From assembly GCF_902459465.1 (NCBI RefSeq), contig NC_047068.1, positions 8,990,001 through 9,054,000 on the forward strand: a stretch of 64,000 nt of DNA, read 5' to 3'. Under the pieces are notes generated by a model. It was not told the DNA's origin, searched no databases, and saw only the letters and a program-made list of their open reading frames with translations. This document shows, piece by piece, positions 11,797 through 22,053 of the stretch. Source of the DNA: Asterias rubens. Its lineage: Eukaryota; Echinodermata; Asteroidea; Forcipulatida; Asteriidae. Both the position numbers and the translations under genes were made by a program. Numbering within the stretch: position 1 is the first letter of the stretch; each line of letters opens with the position of its first letter.

Positions 11797-12604
11797 CAAT
11801 AATAATAATAATAATAATAATATCGAAATCGTATATATTGCACGTATCTACCAAACAAGGTACTCAATGCGCCGAGTATTTTTTTATACAAACTTTCAGA
11901 AAGATAGGTTATTGCAGTGATGAATTTTGAAACCCAATTAGTTAGCGCCTTATTAGGGTTTACAATGTGCTGTGGCGCATACAGCAGCCACAGCCAGAAA
12001 CATCGGGGCGCACCCCTTCTCTTTTCGATACGTGCACTGGGTTCTTTTACATGCGTTTACACAACACATGTGACCAACAGCTTTACGTCCCATCCGAAGG
12101 ACGAAGCAATGGTTAAGTGTCTTGCTTAAAACACTGGACACTATTGGCAATTGTCAAAGACCAGTCTTCTCACTTGTTGTATCTCAACATATGCATAAAA
12201 TAACGAACCAGTGAAAATTTGAGCTCAATCGGTCGTCGAAGTTGCGAGATAATAATGAAAGAAAAAACACCCTTGTCACACGAAGTTGTGTGCGTTCAGA
12301 TGCTTGATTTTGAGACCTCAAATTCTAAACCTGAGGTCTCGTAATCAAATGCGTGGAAAATTACCTCTTTGTCAAAAACTACTCCACTTCAGCCGTTTCT
12401 CACAATGTTTTATTCTACCAACCTCTCCCCATTGCTCGTTACCAAGTAATTTTACGCTAATAATTATTTTGAGTAATGACCAATAGTGTCCACTGCCTTT
12501 AAGGACACAAGTGTCACGGCTTGGGATTGGAACCCACGCTCTGCTGATCAGAAACGCCAGAGTTTGAATTCGGTGCTCTTACCCGCTCGGCCACGACACT
12601 TCCA
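11797..12604 (-). mobile_element. tRNA-Leu-like SINE, copy 2, carrying a nested MITE
   Basis: Same organisation as the copy at 6092-6791: (AAT)n tail on the left, tRNA-like head on the right, and a nested family A foldback at 12126-12502. It belongs to the duplicated unit that also contains the lectin gene at 13191. Confidence 0.7.
12126..12502. mobile_element. Foldback MITE, family A, nested in SINE
   Basis: This is the most complete of the three SINE-nested copies at 377 bp, bounded by TTAA on both sides. Landmarks in order: ACACTGGACACTATTGG, GACCAGTCTTCTCACTTG, the GAGACCTCAAATTC inverted centre, and CCAATAGTGTCCACTGCC. Confidence 0.8.
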
Positions 12605-13190
12605 CAAGTGTTACCGATGTTTTAAAGAGCCTGTCAAGAGACAATAAGAGCACACCGAGATCCTGGGGACTATTGTAGTTATTATATATTATTCTGATCC
12701 GATTTATCCAGGGCAGAATTATCCCAGTTCACACCGGTCGAACGGAGAGTGGGCGGGGTGGGGGGGGGGGTTCAGCCGATGGGTGTCTTCCTTTGAAAAT
12801 GCTGTTTGTCTTTATCTAATGAAGTTGATTTATAATGTCTTTTACACATGCACTTAATGCTTCAGTTAGTCTATTGTATATTCTGTTTTAAACTGCCAAA
12901 GTTTGTTTTAAACTGTCTCGGAGTAAACGCACTATTGAAGGTGTTCCCTGTCGGTTCATGCCGGTCATTGCCGGTGATTAGACTGCCTTGAAGAACAAAA
13001 CAGATTGGGGTGAATTGAAATACTCATACAAGTCAAAAGTGAAAGTTTCGGCTGAATACAGTGCTGCCTAAACTTGCTGTAAATCAGGAAATATTCATGG
13101 CGATTTCATAGGAACGTCGAATACATCCACGGTGAGTGATTTGACAGCGGGTATCGTATCTCTGGCCACATCAATCGCTAACGGACACCG

Positions 13191-13919
13191 TTATAGTTCA
13201 AAGTAGACACAACCCTCAATATCCTTGGAGTCGGTTTGATCGTCCTCAAGAATGGTGACGTTGTTGAGTTGACACTTCTTCTCGTTCTCGCTGCTCTGCC
13301 GAACATTAAAGGAGCGGCATCGAGGATCTGATGTACACGCCCAGCCACAAGCAACCACACCCTCTACGGCCAGGTTGTCGATGACGTGTTTGATGGGGCA
13401 GTATTGAGAGACACGCCCATTGTGATCAATCAGGGTGTGGTAAACTGGCACGGTAGGGACCGGCATCTCACATACGGCTTCTTTATAAAATGTGGTATCG
13501 ACATATTTGCAACTTACGTCATCAGACCAAGCTCCACCTTTGAATATAGTCATTCGGGCACAGTTCAACCCTGCGTCGCTGTGAGGCTGGTTCGGATACC
13601 AGTTGGTGAATTTTGCAGGCTGACCTCCACACAGCCAAACTCCTTCTTGAGCAGCATCTGTGCAGCCGATCCATAGACCTCCCTGTCCTTTCACTGCCCA
13701 CTCGAAGATGAAGTCGTTTTCTTCTTTTGACTCAGGCACTATGAGGTTGCTCCCTGGTCGCTTGCATGCCATCTCGGCTTGCATCCAGTTCATCTTCTCA
13801 GGGAGTAAGATGTAGCAAGACTGACGCCATTTTACCCAGCCAGTTGGACAAGAGGAGTGGACGATAACAATGCTTTGCATTGTCATCAATATAAAGAGAT
13901 GAAACAGAATGAAATTCAT
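13191..13919 (-). CDS. Secreted C-type lectin-PAN protein
   Basis: A 242-residue protein from a single exon, used here as the family reference. Residues 1-23 are a hydrophobic signal peptide. Residues 24-152 are a long-form CTLD: Cys24/Cys35 of the N-terminal hairpin, Cys52 in helix 1, WIGC (Cys86), GVWLC (Cys97), QPAKFTNW, NCARM (Cys120), WSDDVSC (Cys137) and VCEM (Cys150). Residues 171-242 are a PAN/apple domain with six cysteines (174, 191, 195, 201, 216, 237). The loop where EPN or QPD normally specifies sugar reads NQPHS, while an Asp of the WND site survives as WSD; calcium and sugar binding are therefore unproven. The frame can be extended seven codons upstream but without an ATG, so I start at 13919. 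The family likely binds glycans or microbes, by inference. Confidence 0.88.
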   Translation of the reverse strand: MNFILFHLFILMTMQSIVIVHSSCPTGWVKWRQSCYILLPEKMNWMQAEMACKRPGSNLIVPESKEENDFIFEWAVKGQGGLWIGCTDAAQEGVWLCGGQPAKFTNWYPNQPHSDAGLNCARMTIFKGGAWSDDVSCKYVDTTFYKEAVCEMPVPTVPVYHTLIDHNGRVSQYCPIKHVIDNLAVEGVVACGWACTSDPRCRSFNVRQSSENEKKCQLNNVTILEDDQTDSKDIEGCVYFEL

Positions 13920-14198
13920 TTTTTGAAGAAAACACAACAACTATGGTTTCCATGTGTCACTCTAAACACAGTTTTCCACAAGTGTCATCAAAATACCATA
14001 GGTTACCACACCATGTAAAACGACACGTACCCGTCGCACGAGTGACAAGCACAGTTGTGTTACATATTTACCTTCATGCTTGAACAATAATTTTGGAGAG
14101 AGCACAATGGTGATACACTTCGAACTGCTGGTGCGTAAGTAAATTTTGCAAATTAGCTGGCTACAGCCAAACGGTTGGGATGGCAACCAGAAAACACA

Positions 14199-15012
14199 CA
14201 ATAATAATAATAATAATAATAATATCGAAATCGTATATATTGCACGTATCTACCAAACAAGGTACTCAATGCGCCGAGTATTTTTTTATACAAACTTTCA
14301 GAAAGATAGGTTTATTGCAGTGATGAATTTTGAAACCTAATTAGTTAGCGCCTTATCAGAGTTTACAATGTGCTGTGGCGCATACAGCAGCCACAGCCAG
14401 GAACATCGGGGCGCACCCCTTCTCTTTTCGATACGTGCACTGGGTTCTTTTACATGCGTTTACACAACACATGGGACCAACAGTTTTACGTCCCATCCGA
14501 AGGACGAAGCAATGGTTAAGTGTCTTGCTTAAAGACACTGGACACTAATGGCGATTGTCAAAGACTAGTCTTCTCACTTGTTGTATCTCAACGTATGCAT
14601 TAAATAACGAACCAGTGAAAATTTGAGCTCAATCGGTCGTCGAAGTTGCGAGATAATAATGAAAGAAAAAAACACCCTTGTCACACGAAGTTGTGTGCGT
14701 TCAGATGCTTGATTTTGAGACCTCAAATTCTAAACCTGAGGTCTCGTAATCAAATTCGTGGAAAATTACTTCTTTCTCAAAAACTACTCCACTTCAGCCG
14801 TTTCTCACAATGTTTTATTCTACCAACCTCTCCCCATTGCTCGTTACCAAGTAAGGTTTTATGATAATAATTATTTTGAGTAATGACCAATAGTGTCCAC
14901 TGCCTTTAAAGGAAACAATTGTCACGGCTTGGGATTCGAACCCACACTCTGCTGATCAGTAACACCAGAGTTTGAATTCGGTGCTCTTAACCGCTCGGCC
15001 ACGACACTTCCA
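14199..15012 (-). mobile_element. tRNA-Leu-like SINE, copy 3, carrying a nested MITE
   Basis: Third member of the co-duplicated set, with an (AAT)n tail at about 14201-14222, body, nested family A foldback, and tRNA-like head ending near 15009. The nested site is the same as in the other two copies, so the insertion predates the duplication. Confidence 0.7.
14529..14909. mobile_element. Foldback MITE, family A, nested in SINE
   Basis: TTAA-bounded copy of about 380 bp, nearly identical to that at 12126-12502. Confidence 0.8.
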
Positions 15013-15581
15013 CAATAGTGTTACCGATGTTTTAAAGAGCCTGTCAAGAGACAATAGGAGCACACCGAGATCCTGGGAGTATTGTAATTATTATATATTA
15101 TTCTGATCCGATTTATCCAGGGCAGAATTATCCCAGTTCACACCGGTCGAACGGAGAGTGGGCGGGGTGGGGGGGGGGGGGGGTTCAGCCGATGGGTGTC
15201 TTCCTTTGAAAATGTTGATTTATAATGTCTCTTACACATGCACTTAATGCTTCAGTTAGTCTATTGTTCTGTTTTAAACTGCCAAAGTTTGTTTTAAACT
15301 GTCTCGGAGTAAACGCACTATTGAAGGTGTTCCCTTACGGTTCATGCCGGTCATTGCCAGTGGTTAGACTGCATTGAAGAACAAAACAGATTGGTGTGAA
15401 TTGAAATACTCATACAAGTAAAAAGTGAAAGTTCAGCTGAATACAGTGCTGCCTAAACTTGCTGCTAGATCAGGAAATAACTGTCATGGCGATTTCACAG
15501 GAACGTGGAATACATCCACGATGAGTAAGTTGACAGCGGGTACATCGTACGTCTGGCCACATCAATCGCTAACGGACATCG
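15013..15581 (-). other. Lectin 3' flank shared by the left array units
   Basis: Non-coding DNA downstream of the lectin at 15582. It is closely similar to 6795-7377 and 12608-13190, including a G homopolymer near 15169-15183 and block CCAGGGCAGAATTATCCCAG. No gene is visible. Confidence 0.55.
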
Positions 15582-16316
15582 TTACAGTTCAAAGTAGACA
15601 CAACCCTCAATATCCTTGGTGTCGGTTTGATCGTCCTCAAGAATGATGACGTTGTTGAGTTGACGCTTCATCTCGTTCTCGCTGCTGTGCCAAACATTAA
15701 AGGAGCGGCAACGAGGATCTGATGTACACGCCCAGCCACAAGCAATCACACCCTCTACGGCCAGGTTGTCGATGACGTGATTGAGGGGCCAGTATTGAGA
15801 GACACGCCCATTGTGATCAATTAGGGTGTGGTAGACTGGCACGGTAGGGACCGGCATCTCACATACGGCTGCTTTAGATGCGGTGCTATTGCATTTTATG
15901 GTATCAGCCCAAAGTCCATCTTGATATCGCGTCATTCGGGCACAGTTCAACCCTGCGTCGCTGTGAGGATTGTTCGGATACCAGTTGGTAAACTTTGCAG
16001 GCTGACCTCCACACAGCCAAACTCCTTCTTGAGCAGCATCTGTGCAGCCGATCCACAAACCTCCATTTGCTACTGCTACCCACCTGAGGATGAAGTCGTT
16101 TTCTTCTCTTGAATAAGGTACTACGAGGTTGCTCCCTGGTCGCTTGCATATCGCCTCAGCTTGCATCCAGTTCATCTTCTCAGGTAGTAAGATGTAGCAA
16201 GACTGACGCCATTTTACCCAGGCAGTTGGACAAGAGGAGAGGACGATAATAATGCTTTGCAATGTCATCAATATCAAGAGATGGAACAGAATGGTATTCA
16301 TGCTTTGAAGAAACAT
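15582..16316 (-). CDS. Secreted C-type lectin-PAN protein with two lost PAN cysteines
   Basis: A 244-residue single-exon lectin of the array. The CTLD is complete and carries the YPNNPHSDAGLNCARM loop version, but the calcium-site motif has drifted from WSD to WAD (LWADTIKC) and a distinct segment, CNSTASKAAVCEM, follows. Two of the six PAN cysteines are gone: the first (QYC becomes QYW) and the fifth (KKC becomes MKR). By standard apple-domain pairing (1-6, 2-5, 3-4) this would leave two unpaired cysteines, so the PAN fold may be weakened or the gene relaxed from selection. I start at the ATG at 16316 (MFLQSMNTILFHLL), matching the other copies, instead of an in-frame ATG 18 codons upstream. 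Confidence 0.82.
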   Translation of the reverse strand: MFLQSMNTILFHLLILMTLQSIIIVLSSCPTAWVKWRQSCYILLPEKMNWMQAEAICKRPGSNLVVPYSREENDFILRWVAVANGGLWIGCTDAAQEGVWLCGGQPAKFTNWYPNNPHSDAGLNCARMTRYQDGLWADTIKCNSTASKAAVCEMPVPTVPVYHTLIDHNGRVSQYWPLNHVIDNLAVEGVIACGWACTSDPRCRSFNVWHSSENEMKRQLNNVIILEDDQTDTKDIEGCVYFEL

Positions 16317-16764
16317 TGTAATCACACGCCACAGTAACTCTGGTTTCATTTGAAACATAAACTGACACACAACTGTCTTTCACCAATCATGGATTGAACA
16401 TGCAATCAACAGTGGATACACCACAAGTATACAGCCGAGAGTGTGTGTCCTATCGTCATCTTCACCGATATCAACCGCTTCTGTCAAATCATCTAAAATT
16501 AATAACTGTTTTTGTTTTAAGTGCTCTAAGTGTCTCTTACAAGTTCACTAAATAATGAGCCTAATGGATTCGAAGCCAGCGAAAACAAGGGACCCGATGG
16601 AGGTAGACGATCAAATAATTACACTAAGAATAATTTATTCGATTTCTGAAAAAGGATGATTATACAAATAATGGATGCATATGCATTAGAGATTATCGCA
16701 GCATTATATAATCCCAAGGTAGATATTGTCTTCTTTGTTTCATAAATAAATAAGGGAATAAAAG

Positions 16765-16905
16765 GGTAGCGACGAGTTCTTATACACTACCGTTTAAAAC
16801 CGGCTGGGTCGTGGCCGTGCGATAAAGGCTCGAGCCGAAGGTTTTAAACTACAAGGTTTTAAACGACAAGGTTAAACGGCAGTTTAAGAACGAGTCACTG
16901 CTCTT
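16765..16905. repeat. Small foldback element, family E
   Basis: About 140 bp with complementary ends: CGACGAGTTCTTA with ACTACCGTTTAA on the left, and TTAAACGGCAGTTTAAGAACG on the right. Internally TTTTAAAC-type blocks alternate. Copies at about 19988-20130, 23187-23325 and 27937-28075 travel with the duplicated lectin units. Confidence 0.55.
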
Positions 16906-16962
16906 CTATACCCATGCATAATTGCCTTTTTGGTTAACAGGAGTAATGAAGTAAAAAACAAA

Positions 16963-17158
16963 ATTGACTCCCATAAATGGCCGACCATGTTAGTCGACGA
17001 GGTAAACAGAAAAACTGTGCAATTTCGAGGCATGTTTATGCGGATCATTGTATTCTACTTTTACAGCATCTTTCCATCTATGCGCATTTATTAACAAACG
17101 GTTACAAACGCTTTTCAAAGATCAACTCGATCTATCCGAGGCAACGTGTTCCTTTAAA
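16963..17158. repeat. Family B MITE, right half
   Basis: It begins at the hairpin tip (TTGACTCCCATAAATGGCCG) and runs to AGGCAACGTGTTCCTTTAA. The left half is absent. Equivalent half copies lie at 20189-20382, 23383-23574 and 28133-28324, so truncation predates the unit duplication. The plus-strand frames across these halves are shadows of the repeat. Confidence 0.7.
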
Positions 17159-17667
17159 TGCAAAAGAGTGAAAAACAAAACACTCAATGAAGAACAACAG
17201 TGGTTAAGAACTCATCAATTAACAGTCGCAACAACAGTCAGGCGGTTGCAATACTAATGGAAATATCCAGCAACACACCGAGAACATTGATTCACTTTCT
17301 ACATGATAGTGTTTTTTGTTGTCAACGCAACTTGTAGGTTAAGTTACAAGGAAAGAGATATTACAGTCACAAGTGAAAAGTTAAGCTGTGAACGTTATTA
17401 TACTTATTGAGATATCAGGAAGATATCATAAAGATGTTGAATAAAGAAAGTTAGCCTGCACGGTCTCAAAAAGTCGTGCTGTTCAAGAAAACCAATTCAC
17501 GCGACTTGTGCTATAGACATAAAACAATCCCCCAAAATACAGCACAAAAAGATACTAACCTTTCTCTAATATCAAGAATAATTGTCAGTGAATGAAAATG
17601 AAATGCTTTCATAAGAATCACCTGCTTAGCACATGGAAATCTTGCTTAATAGTAAAAACAGTTCACG

Positions 17668-18053
17668 AAAGACAGTGGATACTATTGGCAATTACTCAAA
17701 ATAATTATTAGCATAAAACCTAACTTGGTAATGAGTTATGGGGAGAGGTTGACAGTGTAAAACATTGTGAGAAACGGCTCCCTCTGAAGTGATGTAGTTT
17801 TCGAGAAGGAAGTAATTCTCTACGAATTTGATTTCGAGGCCTCCAGTTTAGAATTTTGAGGTCTTGAAATCAAGCACCTGAAAGCACACAACTTCGTGTG
17901 ACCAGGGTGTTTTTTCTTTGATTAATATCTCGCAACTTCGATGACCAATTGAGCTAAAATGTTCACAGGTTGGTTATTTTATGCATATGTTGAGATACAT
18001 CAAGTGAGAAGACTTGTCATTGACAATTACCAATAGTGTCCAGCGTCTTTAAA
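17668..18053. mobile_element. Foldback MITE, family A
   Basis: Complete copy, starting AAAGACAGTGGATACTATTG and ending CCAATAGTGTCCAGCGTC followed by TTTAAA. It abuts a family C foldback at 18054. Confidence 0.75.
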
Positions 18054-18413
18054 GGGTCTATGTACTTTTTGTAGGACAAAAAACACAATGTCCACAGATT
18101 TACATTAAACTTACACCGTTTGAAGATAATGATAGTAGAAAGCTTCTCGAAAAATATAACTTGCCTCGGTGCTGTAGTTTTTGAGAAATGAGTAAAAGAA
18201 TTCAAGAAAATAAGTTTCGTCTCAGTGATCATGAGACGAAAATTATTTTAGCATGTAAAAACGTAATTTCATGACATTGTTTTACTCATTTCTCAACAAC
18301 TACAACACCTCAGCAAGTAATATTTTCAGGAAAGCTTTCTACTATCATTATCATCAAACGGTGTAAGTTTAATGTAAATCTGTGGACATTGTGTTTTGTG
18401 TTACAAAAAGTAC
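18054..18413. repeat. Foldback element, family C
   Basis: A near-palindromic 360-bp element centred near 18230, where GTCTCAGTGATCATGAGAC forms the tip. Arms contain CACAATGTCCACAGATTTAC and its complement GTAAATCTGTGGACATTGTG. Copies are at 21330-21672 and 26067-26409; a right-arm remnant is at 32210-32283. Confidence 0.75.
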
Positions 18414-18853
18414 CCAAACAGCCAATATTCCATAAAGTTTTCATTATTGCGATTGTCGTTTTGTCCTAAGCAAAACAATGTTTCAAGCTTTTTTCTGCTA
18501 AACAGCTTTGTAAAAAACTGTGCAATACCGATCATATTTGCTGATATCCGATTCATCCAGAGCAGGATTGTTCCAGTTCACAAGGATCGACCGGGTGGTA
18601 TTCAGCCAATGGGACCTTCATTAATTTGAAGATGTTTGTCTCATAAAATTGATTCATACGTCTCTTACATTAACATAATGCTTCGGTTAGTCTGGATTTA
18701 CTTTTAAACCGTCAATTTTGTTTAGAACTGCCGCAATCGAACGCACTACTGTGAATGAGTGTCAGTTCATGTCAGTCTTTGGCGGTGATTAGACTGCATC
18801 AAACAACAACAAAGCAGAAGTTTCCAAAATATATGATTTGCTGATTTAAATAC

Positions 18854-19588
18854 TCAAAGGTTAAAGTAGACACAACCCTCGACGTCATGGGAATCGGTCT
18901 GATCATTCTCAAGACGAGTGACGTCATTGAGCTGAGATTTCTTCTCTTTCTCGCTTCTCTGCCAAACATTAAAGGAGCGGCATTGAGGATCTGATGTACA
19001 CGCCCAGCCACAAGCAATCACACCCTCTACGGCCAGGTTGTCGATGACGTGATTGAGGGGGCAGTATTGATAGACACGCCCATCGGGACCTAGCAGGGTG
19101 TGGTAGATTGGCACAGTAGGGGCCGGCATCTCACATGCAGCAAATTTATGGATGCCATTCTTGCAACTTATGTTATCAGACCAAACTCCAGGTGCTTGAA
19201 CTGTCATTCGGGCACAGTTCAAGTTCATGTCGTTTCTTGGGTTGTCGTTTTTCCAATTTGTGAATCTTGCAGGCTGACCTCCGCACAGCCAAACTCCTTC
19301 TTGAGCAGCATCTGTGCAGCCGATCCACAGACCTCCCTTCCCTTTCACTGCCCACTCGAAGATGAAGTCGTTTTCTTCTTTTGACTCAGGCACTATGAGG
19401 TTGCTCCCTGGTCGCTTGCATATCGCCTCGGCTTGCACCCAGTTCATCTTCTCAGGTAGTAAGATGTAGCAAGACTGACGCCATTTTACCCAGCCAGTTG
19501 GACAAGAGGAGAGGACGATAACAATGCTTTGCATTGTCATCAATATCAAGAGATGGAACAGAATGGAGTTCATGCTTTGAAGAAACAT
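18854..19588 (-). CDS. Secreted C-type lectin-PAN protein
   Basis: A 244-residue lectin with all six PAN cysteines and the full CTLD cysteine set. It carries the third loop version: FTNWKNDNPRNDMNLNC, then VWSDNISCKNGIHKFAACEM. The same version appears, on the opposite strand, in the genes at 39497 and 41422. The PAN domain begins YQYCPL instead of SQYCPL and ends CVYFNL, as in the neighbours at 22054 and 26791. An in-frame ATG at 19675 would add 29 residues, but it would bury the hydrophobic segment and is not conserved across the family, so I place the start at 19588. Confidence 0.87.
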   Translation of the reverse strand: MFLQSMNSILFHLLILMTMQSIVIVLSSCPTGWVKWRQSCYILLPEKMNWVQAEAICKRPGSNLIVPESKEENDFIFEWAVKGKGGLWIGCTDAAQEGVWLCGGQPARFTNWKNDNPRNDMNLNCARMTVQAPGVWSDNISCKNGIHKFAACEMPAPTVPIYHTLLGPDGRVYQYCPLNHVIDNLAVEGVIACGWACTSDPQCRSFNVWQRSEKEKKSQLNDVTRLENDQTDSHDVEGCVYFNL

Positions 19589-21050
19589 TGTAATCACACG
19601 CCACAGTAACTCTGGTTTCATTTGAAACATAAACTGACACATCTGTCTTTCACCAATCATGGATTGAACATGCAATCAACAGTGGATACACCACAATTAT
19701 ACAGCCGATAGTGTGTGTCCTATCGTCACCTTCACCGATTTCAACCGCTTCTGTCAAATCATCTAAAATTAATAACTGTTTTTGTTTTAAGTGCTCTGAG
19801 TGTCTCTTACAAGTTTACTAAAATAATGAGCCGAATGGATTCGAAGCCAGAAAGCATAATTTATTCAATTTTTGAAAAAGGATGACTATACAAATAATGG
19901 ATGCATCTGCATTAGAGAATTATCGCAGCAATATATAATCCTAAGGTAGATATTGTTTTCTTTGTTTCATAAATAAATAAGGGAATACAAGGGTAGCGAC
20001 GAGTTCTGACACTACCGTTTAAACCGGCAGGGTCGTGGCCGTGCGATGAAGGCTCGAGCCGAAGGTTTTAAACTACAAGGTTTTAAACGACAAGGTTTAA
20101 CGGCAGTTTAAGAACGAGTCACTGCTCTTCTATTCCCATGCATAAATGCCTTTTTGGTTATAAAGGGGTAATGAAGTAAAACAAAAAATGTACTCCCATA
20201 AATGGCCGACCATGTTAGTCTACGAGGTAAAAAGAAAACTGTGCAATTTCGAGGCATGTTTATGTGGATCATTGTATTCTACTTTTACAGCATCTTTCCA
20301 ACCATGTGCATTTATTAACAAACGGTTACAAACGCGTTTCAAAGATCAACTCGACCGAAACGAGGCAACGTGTTCCTTTAAATGCAAAAGAGTGAAAAAC
20401 AAAACACTCAATGAAGAACAACAGTGTTTAAGCACTCATCAATTAACAGTCGCAACAACAGTCAGGCGGTTGCAATACTAATGGGAATATTCAGCAACAC
20501 ACCGAGAACATTGATTCACTTTCTACATGATAGTTTTTTTTGTTGTCAACGCAACTTGTAGGTTAAGTTACAAGGAAAGAGATATTACAGTCACAAGTGA
20601 AAAGTTAAGGTGTGAACGTTATTATACTTATTGAGATATCAGGAAGATATCATAAAGATATTGAATAAAGAAAGTAAGCCTGGTCTCAAAAAGTCGTGCT
20701 GTTCATTGGCCTCCCTTTGTCTGAGATCCTGACGTAAATACGAGACAACACACATGAAAGTGAGTCTGGTGCTTTTTTGTACATTCATTCTCTATAATAA
20801 ACTGCGTGGTTTTGTTTTCATTACACGTCAAAGCAATGTAGGTTGAAACCCAATGTTAAAAAGAAAACCAATTCTCGCGACTCGTGCTATAGACATGTAA
20901 AATCCCCCTGAAATACAGTACAAAAAGATACTAACCTTTCTCTAATATCAAGAATCATTGTCAGTGAATGAAAATGAAATGCTTTCATAAGAATCACCTG
21001 CTTAGCACATGGAAATCTTGCTTAATAGTAAAAACAGGTCACGGTGAAGA

Positions 21051-21328
21051 ACGGCTCCCTCTGAAGTGATATAGTTTTCGAGAAAGAAGTAATTCTCTAC
21101 GAATTTGATTTCGAGACCTCAAATGCAGAACTTGAGGTTTTGAAATCAAGCACCTGAAAGCACACAACTTCGTGTGACCAGGGTGTTTTTTCTTTGATTA
21201 ATATCTCGCAACTTCGATGACCAATTGAGCTCAAATTTTCACAGGTTGGTTATTTTATGCATATGTTGAGATACATCAGGTGAGAAGACTTGTCGTTGAC
21301 AATTACCAATAGTGTCCAGCGTCTTTAA
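21051..21328. mobile_element. Foldback MITE, family A, left arm deleted
   Basis: Starts internally at AACGGCTCCCTCTGAAG and ends CCAATAGTGTCCAGCGTC. The same truncation is seen at 25788-26066 and 28988-29269, so it predates those duplications. Confidence 0.7.
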
Positions 21329-22053
21329 AGGACAAAAAACACAATGTCCACAGATTTACATTAAACTTACACCGTTTGAAGATAATGATAGTAGAAAGCT
21401 TCTCGAAAAATATAACTTGCCTCGGTGCTGTAGTTTTTGAGAAATGAGTAAAAAATTTCAAGAAAATAAGTTTCGTCTCAGTGATCATGAGACGAAAATT
21501 ATTTTAGCATGTAAAAACGTATTTTCATGACATTGTTTTACTCATTTCTCAAAACCTACAGCACCTCAGCAAGTAATATTTTCAGGAAAGCTTTCTACTA
21601 TCATTATCATCAAACGGTGTAAGTTTAATGTAAATCTGTGGACATTGTGTTTTGTGTTACAAAAAGTACCCAAACAGCCAATATTCCATAAAGTTTTCAT
21701 TATTGCGACTGGTGCTCCACTCGTTTTGTCCTAAGCAAAACAATGTTCCAAGTTTTTTTTCTGCTAAACAGCTTTATAAAAAACTGTGCAATACTGATCA
21801 CATTTGCTGATCCGATTCATTAATTTGAAGATGTTTGTCTCATAAAATTGATTCATTACGTCTCTTACATTAACATAATGCTTCGGTTAGTCTGGATTTA
21901 CTTTTAAACCGTCAATTTTGTTTAGAACTGCCGCAATCGAACGCACTACTGTGAATGAGTGTCAGTTCATGTCAGTCTTTGGCGGTGACTAGACTGCATC
22001 AAACAACAACAAAGCAGAAGTTTCCAAAAGATATGATTTGCTGATTTAAATAC

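Noticed and set aside
13386-13676. Plus-strand frames of about 95-115 codons opposite the minus-strand lectins (also 15828, 19100, 26986, 32926)
   Set aside because: They are antisense shadows of the conserved CTLD codons and recur wherever the lectin does, without start context or motifs of their own.
16977-17257. Recurring frames of 64-108 codons (also 20188, 23349, 24944, 28132)
   Set aside because: They read through the right half of the family B foldback and its flank; recurrence follows the repeat, not a gene.
18854-19675. Longer lectin starts beginning MHVQSMIGERQMC (also at 22869 and 27621)
   Set aside because: The 29-residue extension is absent from most copies and would push the signal peptide inside the protein. 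The MFLQSMN start is shared by the family.
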